53,642 nucleotides of DNA from Legionella jamestowniensis (GTDB lineage Bacteria > Pseudomonadota > Gammaproteobacteria > Legionellales > Legionellaceae): assembly GCF_001467745.1 (NCBI RefSeq), contig NZ_LNYG01000012.1, positions 27,344-80,985 on the forward strand, written 5' to 3'. The translations under genes and the position numbers were made by a program. The notes beneath the pieces are model-generated. The model saw only the letters and a list, made by a program, of their open reading frames with translations. It was not told where the DNA came from and ran no database searches. Positions within the stretch are counted from its first letter, which is position 1. Every line of letters begins with the position of its first letter. Shown one piece after another: positions 26,667 to 34,139 of the stretch.

Positions 26667-27097
26667 AAATAAGTGCTCAACTCTCTGTAATTGGCGTACT
26701 TAGCGTAGCAGCCTTTTATTCTATGGCAGCTAACGTTACTCAAGTAAACCGCTACGCGACTGTTGCCAACAAACCATTAGCAGCCCAGATCAATCCACTC
26801 CTTGCCATTCAACAAGTCCATTTTCCTCAAGAAGTACAAACCATAGGTCAGGCAGTTGAATGGTGGTTGAAGTTTTCAGGATTTTCTCTGGTATCGAAAG
26901 AAAAACAACTTCAGAGCCTGCAAACCATCATGCGCCAAGCCTTGCCTCAGATTGATAGAAACCTCGGCCCTTTGACTGTTAAGGACGGCCTTGAAGTTCT
27001 TGTTGGCCAACAGTCATTTACCTTAATTGAAGATCCTTTATTACGGCAAGTGAATTTCAAATTAAGAGCTGGAGTAAGAAATGGGGGTATATCATGA
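26663..27097 (+). CDS. pilL: PilL-type ICE protein (TIGR03748 family)
   Basis: The 144-residue secreted protein has a signal peptide (about residues 1-23) and the PilL-like pattern N-R-Y-A-T-V-A-N-K-P and IGQAVEWWLKFSGFSLVS, then the TVKDGLEVLVGQQSFTLIED segment. PilL-type proteins open the transfer operon of PFGI-1-class ICEs and act in the periplasm or envelope. It overlaps csrT and the next gene by 4 nt each. Confidence 0.8.
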   Translation: MKISAQLSVIGVLSVAAFYSMAANVTQVNRYATVANKPLAAQINPLLAIQQVHFPQEVQTIGQAVEWWLKFSGFSLVSKEKQLQSLQTIMRQALPQIDRNLGPLTVKDGLEVLVGQQSFTLIEDPLLRQVNFKLRAGVRNGGIS

Positions 27098-27708
27098 TCA
27101 ATCGCAAAACGACCTCAAAGTATTTATTGGCAGCAGGCTTAGGCTTGACCTTGGCAGGTGTCATTGTTGGTATTAACTATTTTCCAACAAATAAAACGAA
27201 TAATTCGGCTGTTATTTCACATCGTCTTGATACCTTGCAAGCACAGCTTGGTGCTTTGCATGAGGAAGTTAAAAAACCCGTTGAGACAGTTGATTTAACC
27301 GTTATTAATCAGGATTTTCATAAACTGATCTCCTTGATTGAACAGCTCAACAATCATAATGAAACAGATATTAATCGCCTGATCAATGATAATCGTACTG
27401 AATTAACACAAAAATTGGATGTCTTGCGTGAAATGGTGAGGACTTTGGATAAAAAGCAGCATCCCATTAAATACCTGCCCATTAACACCTTACCGTTTAA
27501 AGTCATCAGTATAGACAGCATTCAGCAAGTCAGTGTGGCTACAGTGGCTTATACCTTTAAGACAGTGCCTTTGGAAAAAAGCGACCAATTAGCTGGCTGG
27601 ACAGTATTAAGTATTGACTTCGGTCTACAACGCATGGAATTGGAAAACGGTAATAAAGAGCATGTTGTGGTGAGGATGGATGTGTTGCAGGGTGAATCTG
27701 ATGCTTAA
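27094..27708 (+). CDS. Membrane-anchored coiled-coil transfer protein
   Basis: The 204-residue protein has one N-terminal membrane segment (YLLAAGLGLTLAGVIVGINY), a long helical region to residue 125 and a C-terminal beta-rich part (FKVISIDSIQQVSVATVAYT, then LAGWTVLSIDFGLQRMELEN), a layout like pilus-assembly PilO/PilP-type proteins. It is embedded in the ICE transfer operon with 4-8 nt overlaps on both sides. The exact family was not confirmed. Confidence 0.6.
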   Translation: MINRKTTSKYLLAAGLGLTLAGVIVGINYFPTNKTNNSAVISHRLDTLQAQLGALHEEVKKPVETVDLTVINQDFHKLISLIEQLNNHNETDINRLINDNRTELTQKLDVLREMVRTLDKKQHPIKYLPINTLPFKVISIDSIQQVSVATVAYTFKTVPLEKSDQLAGWTVLSIDFGLQRMELENGNKEHVVVRMDVLQGESDA

Positions 27709-28540
27709 GTATTCTGCTTTCCTGATTCCCATATTAGCCTGTCATGCTGTACATGCTGATATGACTATTCCAGGATTAAATCAACAGCCCTTAAATCACT
27801 TTGCCATTGAAGATAAAACATTGGCCAGAACAGGATTAACGACTAATGAAGACGATCTGACCTCAGAGCAAGACATCAATAAAATTACACTGACCGATAT
27901 CCAATTGCATGAAGCTAAAGTATGGGGATTAACTACTGATGAAGAAAAACGTTATGTCCTGCTCATGCAAAATAAAAGTAAATTCTACTACAAAGGCTTA
28001 AGACAAACTCCTATTGATATTCTGGGTATTAATGCCAGAAATGAAACCGAACGCAACCATTTTGCAGAATTAGCAGCAAGACAGGAAGCCCAGAAAGTAG
28101 CTAAAAATATTGCCTGGAACAATGCTTTTTACAACGCTTATAACAAATTGTTTGCTAATGTCCCTGTGGTTGGTGAGTTTGACCCATCTCCTTATTCGCC
28201 CTATGCCCACAAACCAGTGCAATTAACCCAGGGCGATACACTGTATTTCTTTATCAAAGAACAGGATGCTGTAAAAACCATTTTACTAATGCTCTTTGAT
28301 GCCATAGAGCAAACACCGGATGCACGTCTGCATCTGATGTTATTGGATATGAATGATACAACCATCCAGATATGGGCGAATCAACATCAAATACCACAAC
28401 ATCTTGTTAATGGTGGCCGTATTAGTCTCAACCACGGCGAACTAAGCTACCAATCCCTCAAGGTCAATAAAAAGTCACTACCACTGTTGCTGCTCTCCAA
28501 AAACGGTCATTCCAGCATTGTTGATTTGGGGAGATTTTAA
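27701..28540 (+). CDS. ICE protein of the TIGR03759/PFL_4693 family
   Basis: A signal peptide (about residues 1-19) is followed by the family core AKVWGLTTDEEKRYVLLMQN, GIN-ARNETERNHFAELAARQ and a C-terminal thioredoxin-like stretch. Start ATG 27701 is preferred over an earlier TTG at 27680, because mature signal features begin there. It is a periplasmic component of GI-type conjugation systems with unknown biochemical role. It overlaps the preceding gene by 8 nt. Confidence 0.85.
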   Translation: MLKYSAFLIPILACHAVHADMTIPGLNQQPLNHFAIEDKTLARTGLTTNEDDLTSEQDINKITLTDIQLHEAKVWGLTTDEEKRYVLLMQNKSKFYYKGLRQTPIDILGINARNETERNHFAELAARQEAQKVAKNIAWNNAFYNAYNKLFANVPVVGEFDPSPYSPYAHKPVQLTQGDTLYFFIKEQDAVKTILLMLFDAIEQTPDARLHLMLLDMNDTTIQIWANQHQIPQHLVNGGRISLNHGELSYQSLKVNKKSLPLLLLSKNGHSSIVDLGRF

Positions 28541-28541
28541 G

Positions 28542-29000
28542 ATGCGAAAGTCAGCCATACTCTTGGGGTTGTTAATGATTACATCCTGTTATGCCTGGCA
28601 AACCATTAACATGGAGCAATATATTAAAGAAAGCCAAGCACAGCTCACTGAAGAGTCTTTAAAACTACAAGAAAAGCTCGATGCGAGATTGCCCGTATCA
28701 AGTCATGTAACTGCTGGTAAAGTAGAGAGACGAACACTCACACTCGTTAATTTCTCAAATCCTGTATTTATCATTGGGGATGATGCGGCCTCTTACCAGT
28801 GGTTGCAAGCCAACGCGAAAAAGCTTGAAGAAGCACAAGCATTGGGCTTTGTCGCCAATATCAATACCAGTGAGCAACTTCAAGCGTTACAACGCCTCAC
28901 CAAAGCGCCTTTATTACCGGCTAACGTGGATGACTTAATGGAACTCTTTCAAGAAACCCATTACCCACTCGCTTTCTTTGGGAAAGAATTATGGCAATAA
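28542..29000 (+). CDS. ICE protein of the TIGR03765/PFL_4695 family
   Basis: The 152-residue secreted protein has a signal peptide (MRKSAILLGLLMITSCYA) and the conserved block FSNPVFIIGDDAASYQWLQA with NAKKLEEAQALGFVANIN. Start ATG 28542 has GGGGAG upstream. It is a periplasmic transfer-operon component with unknown activity. It overlaps the DUF4400 gene by 10 nt. Confidence 0.85.
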   Translation: MRKSAILLGLLMITSCYAWQTINMEQYIKESQAQLTEESLKLQEKLDARLPVSSHVTAGKVERRTLTLVNFSNPVFIIGDDAASYQWLQANAKKLEEAQALGFVANINTSEQLQALQRLTKAPLLPANVDDLMELFQETHYPLAFFGKELWQ

Positions 29001-29689
29001 AGACTGTAACGCCCAAACCATTCCAAAAAACCATCATGAGTTTTATGATCCTTCTTTTATTAGGCTGGTTAATCCTAATGGGTTGGGTATCCAGTCTTTG
29101 GTGCTGTGTAGGGTTTGAAAAAGCTTATACTTCAGTTACCACACTTTATCAAAAACAAACGCAAGCAATTACCACGTTTAACGGAGTGATGGTTGCTAAC
29201 ACCGTTAAATCCTGGTTAAAAAACATTCCTACTCAAGAGGTTACCAACAAAGCAGCACAAACAGGCTCTCTGATTAAAAAAAATCTGGATGAAGTGATGC
29301 CTGATGAAACCAATGATTTAAATGAAATAGCACAAGATTTTAGCCTAATCGCCAATCAAGTTTGGTTACTGATGGGATTAACTACTCAGGTGATATTCAT
29401 CAAACTGGTTATTCTGATTTCGGCTGTACCTCTGTTTTTATTAATGACTGTGGTTGGACTTGTCGATGGGTTAAATCAACGCGCTATCCGTACCGCGTCC
29501 CTTGGTCGTGAATCCTCCTATGTCTTTCACCAGCTCAATCGCCACGCCAAGAGAGGCCTTTTACTGCTATTGAGCTTCTGGCTTGCGCTACCCATATGCA
29601 TCACACCTGCCTTTGTTTTTGTACCAGCAAGCCTGTTGCTAGGCATCACGGTTTCCATCACCGCAAGCCGATTTAAAAAATATTTGTAA
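28991..29689 (+). CDS. ICE membrane protein, DUF4400/TIGR03747 (PFL_4697) family
   Basis: The 232-residue protein has about four membrane segments (residues 17-40, 120-150 and two near the C-terminus) and the family loop LNQRAIRTASLGRESSYVFH followed by a basic patch. It is an inner-membrane component of GI-type type IV secretion. It overlaps the previous gene by 10 nt and sits 9 nt before the RAQPRD gene. Confidence 0.85.
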   Translation: MAIKTVTPKPFQKTIMSFMILLLLGWLILMGWVSSLWCCVGFEKAYTSVTTLYQKQTQAITTFNGVMVANTVKSWLKNIPTQEVTNKAAQTGSLIKKNLDEVMPDETNDLNEIAQDFSLIANQVWLLMGLTTQVIFIKLVILISAVPLFLLMTVVGLVDGLNQRAIRTASLGRESSYVFHQLNRHAKRGLLLLLSFWLALPICITPAFVFVPASLLLGITVSITASRFKKYL

Positions 29690-29698
29690 GGAGAAAAC

Positions 29699-30022
29699 AT
29701 GAAACGATTGTTGTTATTACTCATATTAAGTCTGCCACTAGCCTCTCATGCGAGTAACGATGCACTCAACCAAACGCTAGTTAGAGTAATCAATCAGATT
29801 AACGCCATCATGTCTTTACTTGATGAAGCCCAAACTGAAATTGAACCCAATACCCGCATCCAATTGCACATAGATAATTTTGAAAGCTCCGATGGAAAAA
29901 CTCATGCAGGCCTTCGTACCGATTTACTGTCCATTCGTAATGCGCTGATTGATTACATCAATAAACCCGCAATTGTTCCTAAAATTATCAAACCCTTAGC
30001 GCTGGATTTTATAGGAAAGTAA
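29699..30022 (+). CDS. RAQPRD-family ICE protein
   Basis: The 107-residue protein has a signal peptide (MKRLLLLLILSLPLASHA) and the family core RIQLHIDNFESSDGKTHAGL followed by RTDLLSIRNALIDYI. The terminal RAQPRD signature itself is degenerate here (NKPAIVPKIIKPL). AAGGAG lies 6 nt upstream. It is a periplasmic part of the transfer operon. Confidence 0.85.
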   Translation: MKRLLLLLILSLPLASHASNDALNQTLVRVINQINAIMSLLDEAQTEIEPNTRIQLHIDNFESSDGKTHAGLRTDLLSIRNALIDYINKPAIVPKIIKPLALDFIGK

Positions 30023-30024
30023 CC

Positions 30025-30288
30025 ATGAGCAAAGTGGATATTGCCAAAACTTTTGCTGTCAGTTTTAAGCAAGCTGCGGGCGATACTGCTGCAAGTGCCT
30101 TTTCCGGCAGCATCCGATTTGTCGCCATCATGCTTGTCATTATTGGCCTTATTTGGTGCATCAATCAATTCATGGGCAATGCAGAAAAAGAACAAGAAGG
30201 ATTTCTTATCCTTCTAGGTTCCCGCTTAATCCGCATTGTTCTTGGGTTTTGTTTATTCATTCTAATTTTAATCGTTAAGGGGAATTAA
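30025..30288 (+). CDS. Small ICE membrane protein, DUF3262/TIGR03758 (PFL_4701)
   Basis: The 87-residue protein has two hydrophobic segments separated by a short charged loop (NAEKEQEGF), as in the family that precedes the pilin-like gene in these operons. It lies 2 nt after the RAQPRD gene stop. It may be a pilin-like or channel subunit of the mating pore. Confidence 0.85.
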   Translation: MSKVDIAKTFAVSFKQAAGDTAASAFSGSIRFVAIMLVIIGLIWCINQFMGNAEKEQEGFLILLGSRLIRIVLGFCLFILILIVKGN

Positions 30289-30290
30289 TC

Positions 30291-30677
30291 ATGAAAAAGT
30301 CAATTGCAGGTGTCAAACAATGGGGGCAACGAATGGGTACAGGACTCATTACTTTAAATTATGCGCCCGCATTGTTTGCCGATAACTGGTTTCCAAAAAT
30401 CTCTAATGCCGATGACATCAGCGACGGTAACAAAAGCATGATGACGGTTACAGGAAACTATGTTCGCCAAGGCTTGGGGTTATTGCTTTTTATTGCTGCA
30501 GTCATGAGCTTTATTAAATTCATCACCACCATTCAGCATGGCATTGAAGAATCCAAGAAAAATGATGGCTCTATGGTGGCCTTTGGTACGTTTGCGGTGA
30601 TGGGAATTACTTATCTTGCCATCAGTATCGTAGCAGGTTATGTCGGTTACAGCATGATTACCAAATTCAAGATTTAG
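30291..30677 (+). CDS. Pilin-like ICE membrane protein, DUF2976/TIGR03745 (PFL_4702)
   Basis: The 128-residue protein has a signal-like front, a short periplasmic part and two membrane helices (GLGLLLFIAAVMSFIKFI, GTFAVMGITYLAISIVAGYV). Position and length match the TraA/VirB2-like pilin slot of GI-type transfer systems. The gene starts 2 nt after its neighbour. Confidence 0.85.
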   Translation: MKKSIAGVKQWGQRMGTGLITLNYAPALFADNWFPKISNADDISDGNKSMMTVTGNYVRQGLGLLLFIAAVMSFIKFITTIQHGIEESKKNDGSMVAFGTFAVMGITYLAISIVAGYVGYSMITKFKI

Positions 30678-30686
30678 GGGGGATTC

Positions 30687-31037
30687 ATGAATCAACCGTC
30701 CTCACGTCATCTGTCGTTTGATTATGAAGCCTATAAAGGGTTAAGTCTAAGAGAGCTTTTCTGGATAGTGGTGGTAACAACACCACTAATTAGCATGGGA
30801 TGTGCTTTGGCAGGACTTTTTATTGGCTATCCGTTGGCCTTCGGATGTATTGGTTTCATTGTTGGTTTTATTGTGTCCATTACTTTTTGCCCTAAACGGG
30901 CAGCTGCCATTAAGGCTGGCAAACCGCATGGTTATTTAATGAAAAAAACTGTGTTGTTGATGGCAAAGTGGGGGTTAAGACGCTCGCCCTACATTCACCA
31001 TCAAGGTGTCTGGCAAAAATCAAGACTCGTGAGGTAG
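30687..31037 (+). CDS. VirB3/TraL-like ICE protein, DUF3487/TIGR03750
   Basis: The 116-residue inner-membrane protein has two helices (WIVVVTTPLISMGCALAGLF and PLAFGCIGFIVGFIVSITF) and a basic C-terminus (KPHGYLMKKTVLLMAKWGLR). It is the VirB3-type partner of the VirB4-like ATPase. GGGGG precedes the ATG. Confidence 0.85.
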   Translation: MNQPSSRHLSFDYEAYKGLSLRELFWIVVVTTPLISMGCALAGLFIGYPLAFGCIGFIVGFIVSITFCPKRAAAIKAGKPHGYLMKKTVLLMAKWGLRRSPYIHHQGVWQKSRLVR

Positions 31038-31041
31038 TTCT

Positions 31042-31704
31042 ATGTTTCATTATTGGAAAAAAGTAGACAGTTTAAATCACATCAATCGCTTATTATTGGC
31101 CTTTGTGTCCGTGCTCATTATGATTGTATTTGGCCTTATCATCACATTGGCCAAAATACCCAATCGTTTTGAGTTTTGGTTAACACCTTCGATGAGTAGT
31201 AATGGTGGATTAATCGAGGAAAACGCCATCCCCAAAGAGTACGTTCAGGGTTTTGTTGCCACACTGCTACCCACCTTAAACACCTGGTCACAAGGTGGTA
31301 AAAAAGAATTTGCTACTAATCTTTCAGGCTTTCATTACTACTTCACTCCACGACATCAGGCATTAATGGATAAAACCTTGATAGCTTATAAAGATGCTCA
31401 ACTTTTTAATCGTATACAAGTAGCAAGTCTTTATCGGTTTATGGAAAACGAAGATGTCAAAGTAATCGCTCATAACACATGGGAAGTTCATCTGGTTTTA
31501 CGCATTACCCAACGCTTAAAAGACGATAGCCCCATGGTCATTGCAGACAAGATTGTGGATTACCATGTACGAGTGGTCAAGATCAATCTCTCGCGCTTAC
31601 AAAATCCTTTCCAACTGGCACTGGATGGCTACACCCAACCAGAAACACTAATCACCGATTTATTGGCAACCAATACAAGAGGTACACAACATGACAACAA
31701 CTAA
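31042..31704 (+). CDS. TraE/VirB8-like ICE protein, DUF2895/TIGR03746
   Basis: The 220-residue protein has one N-terminal membrane helix (LLLAFVSVLIMIVFGLIITL) and a periplasmic domain with FVATLLPTLNTWSQGGKKEF and a beta-rich tail. It is part of the inner-membrane platform of the mating apparatus. It overlaps the next gene by 14 nt. Confidence 0.85.
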   Translation: MFHYWKKVDSLNHINRLLLAFVSVLIMIVFGLIITLAKIPNRFEFWLTPSMSSNGGLIEENAIPKEYVQGFVATLLPTLNTWSQGGKKEFATNLSGFHYYFTPRHQALMDKTLIAYKDAQLFNRIQVASLYRFMENEDVKVIAHNTWEVHLVLRITQRLKDDSPMVIADKIVDYHVRVVKINLSRLQNPFQLALDGYTQPETLITDLLATNTRGTQHDNN

Positions 31705-32473
31705 ATGGTTACTCGCCATAATTGCCTTAATTAGCAGTCAATACGCGCTTGCGCTAGATGCAGAGCATGTCTTGTGGGATAAAACACCCATCCCTGTTGA
31801 ACTATCCTTGAATGAGGAAAGGCTCATACATTTTCCGCAAGCCATTAGTATTGTAGATAATGAAGCAGCTTCCCAAACCACGCTTTTGAAAATTCAGGAT
31901 GCTTTGTATCTGAAAGGCAAGAACGTTTTTAAAAACAAAAGGCTCTTGGTGCAGCTCATGCCTCAAGGTGAGGTTATCATCTTAAACTTAAACGTTAATG
32001 ATAAAACTCATGATGTAAAACCGATAGAAATTCTTTTGGAATCCCAAGAAAGCACCAGTGCCTCTCAAGAAACGACCAATTCTCTGGATTTAAATGCAGT
32101 AACATTGACACGCTTTGCCATCCAATCCTTGTATGCCCCACAAAGACTGTTGGTTATTCCTGATGGCGTGGGGCGTGTTCCTATGCAAACCCGAAAACAA
32201 GTAAGCCTTTTTTACGGTGCCAGCATTGAAGCAAGACCATTGATTTCATGGCATGGAGGAGCTTTTTATGTGACTGCGGTAGAGTTGAAAAATCTGTTAA
32301 ACAAGGAAATAGTTGTTGATCCTCGCCAAATGATGGGTAACTGGCAAACCGCTACCTTTTACCCCACCAACACTCTATCACCTCGTGATAAGAAAGAGTC
32401 TACCACGGTATTTCTGGTATCAGACAGACCCTTTGGCATAGCACTTTCAGCGAGTCGGGAGTATGTACGATGA
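31691..32473 (+). CDS. TraK/VirB9-like ICE protein, DUF3438/TIGR03749 (PFL_4704)
   Basis: The 260-residue secreted protein has a signal peptide (about residues 1-21), an N-terminal VLWDKTPIPVELSLNEERLI motif and a C-terminal beta-rich region (NWQTATFYPTNTLSPRDKK). By position and fold pattern it is the outer-membrane-core VirB9-type subunit. It overlaps the neighbours by 14 and 4 nt. Confidence 0.85.
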   Translation: MTTTKWLLAIIALISSQYALALDAEHVLWDKTPIPVELSLNEERLIHFPQAISIVDNEAASQTTLLKIQDALYLKGKNVFKNKRLLVQLMPQGEVIILNLNVNDKTHDVKPIEILLESQESTSASQETTNSLDLNAVTLTRFAIQSLYAPQRLLVIPDGVGRVPMQTRKQVSLFYGASIEARPLISWHGGAFYVTAVELKNLLNKEIVVDPRQMMGNWQTATFYPTNTLSPRDKKESTTVFLVSDRPFGIALSASREYVR

Positions 32474-33783
32474 AAAAGAATACTGGACTTAAAGTATTGA
32501 CTGGCACGGTGATCGCGGTTGTTGCACTCATTATGATGAATGGCAAACATCATGACCGTGAACCTGATGTCACTCACCACGATCCTAATAATCTGAACGA
32601 AGCTATTGCAAGTCAGTTTAATGACAACATCCGTGATGTTGCTGCAAGACTACAGGAAACCGAAAAGAAACTTGCCAGACTTGAATTGGAAAACAAGCAA
32701 CTCAAAAGCAAAAATGAAAATGTGCAGGCTTCTTATGATCCTGAGGTGATTAAAGAAATAGAACAACTAAAATCCGAATTGGCCCATGTCAAAACCAATC
32801 AGGAATCCCAACAAAACTCTCAATCCTACACTGTCAATGGAGAATCGACTCTTGTCAAAGAACAAAGTGTTAAGGACATCGATGCCTTATTAATGAAACG
32901 TGAAAACAATCCTAATGAACAAGCCTATTGGGAAAATTTAAAGAAAAAACAACAGACATTCACTCAAAAAGTTAAAACAGCAGCTTCAAACAGTGAAGAT
33001 AAAAAAAGTATTCCCTATTACACCATTCCAGCAGGCTCCGATTTAGGCAGAACTACCTTGTTATCAGCACTGATTGGTGAGGTACCAGTTGAAGGCAAGC
33101 TCATGCAGCCTTTATTTCCCTTCTCAGCCATTATTAATCGTGGTGATTTAATGGCTGCTAATGGTATCCCTTTGCCTCCCAATATTTCAGGTATGAAAGT
33201 TAATGGTTATGCAATCGGTGTTGGTTCTTTTTTGGATAACATCAGCTGTGTTCGAGCCTATGTGACCTCTGCTTTATTTGTTTTTGATGACGGCCATTTT
33301 GTGACCGTGGGTAAAGAGCAAATGACTGGAACAGCTGAAATGGTCAATAACGAAAGTTTAGGTTATCTCACCACCGCTTTTGGTAATCCCTGCATTAAAG
33401 GCCAGTATTTTACTAATGCTCCAAGAGTACTTACAGCACTTGTGGCTTCCGATGGGATTAAAGGGTTTGGTAATGCACTTTCCCAGTGGCAAATGAGCTA
33501 TACCGCCAATGCGAATGGTGCGACAGGCATACCTACCGGCTCCATGGGCAATTATGCTTTGGGTGGTGCGCTTTCCCAGGGAACAGTTAAAGCTGCTGAT
33601 TGGCTGGAAAAGCACATTCAAGGCAGCTTCGATATGGTTTTTGTTCCAGCATCTCAACGATACAGACCGACACAACTTTCATTTCACGTCACACAAACCA
33701 TCAACCTTGATAAAGAAACCAATGGGAGAGTATTAGATTATGGCCATTTACAACAAACTGCACATGATTTTAGCCTTAGGTAG
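32470..33783 (+). CDS. TraB/VirB10-like ICE protein, TIGR03752 (PFL_4705)
   Basis: The 437-residue protein has one membrane anchor near residues 8-24, a coiled coil (about residues 50-115), and a VirB10-type C-terminal domain (PLFPFSAIINRGDLMAANGI, then QGSFDMVFVPASQRYRPTQL). It spans the envelope and links the inner platform to the outer core. It overlaps the VirB9-like gene by 4 nt and the lipoprotein gene by 44 nt. Confidence 0.88.
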   Translation: MKKNTGLKVLTGTVIAVVALIMMNGKHHDREPDVTHHDPNNLNEAIASQFNDNIRDVAARLQETEKKLARLELENKQLKSKNENVQASYDPEVIKEIEQLKSELAHVKTNQESQQNSQSYTVNGESTLVKEQSVKDIDALLMKRENNPNEQAYWENLKKKQQTFTQKVKTAASNSEDKKSIPYYTIPAGSDLGRTTLLSALIGEVPVEGKLMQPLFPFSAIINRGDLMAANGIPLPPNISGMKVNGYAIGVGSFLDNISCVRAYVTSALFVFDDGHFVTVGKEQMTGTAEMVNNESLGYLTTAFGNPCIKGQYFTNAPRVLTALVASDGIKGFGNALSQWQMSYTANANGATGIPTGSMGNYALGGALSQGTVKAADWLEKHIQGSFDMVFVPASQRYRPTQLSFHVTQTINLDKETNGRVLDYGHLQQTAHDFSLR

Positions 33784-34129
33784 CGTCTTGGTGCTAAGTG
33801 CTTGCGCCTCAAAGACAGTTGGTTCCACGGCTATTCCCGAAGGAGGATTGACTGTTAGCCAACTTTATCAACAAAGCCTAGGTGACGCCATGCCTGGCTG
33901 GTCTGTACCTAAAAGACAGGCGAAGACAGTGAATTATTCAGGGTATACACGAGATGCTTCCAACGAGATCCAACATTTGTTCAAGCCTTTGGATAACCCA
34001 CAAGTTCCGATTTATGTGTTTCCTCATGTTGCTGTCATTGGTGATGAGCAATTGTTAAAACCAGGCTATACCTCAGCCTTTTTTCTCTACAAACAAAATC
34101 AATTTGCACTAGCTTCCGAGCACTATTAA
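33740..34129 (+). CDS. Conjugative-transfer lipoprotein, TIGR03751 family
   Basis: The 129-residue protein has a lipoprotein signal with lipobox LSAC (Cys about residue 22), then a short conserved region ending in a VYVFPHVAVIG-like strand block (PIYVFPHVAVIGDEQLLKPG). It is likely the outer-membrane lipoprotein of the core complex. It overlaps the VirB10-like gene by 44 nt. Confidence 0.85.
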   Translation: MAIYNKLHMILALGSVLVLSACASKTVGSTAIPEGGLTVSQLYQQSLGDAMPGWSVPKRQAKTVNYSGYTRDASNEIQHLFKPLDNPQVPIYVFPHVAVIGDEQLLKPGYTSAFFLYKQNQFALASEHY

Positions 34130-34139
34130 GAGGTAAATA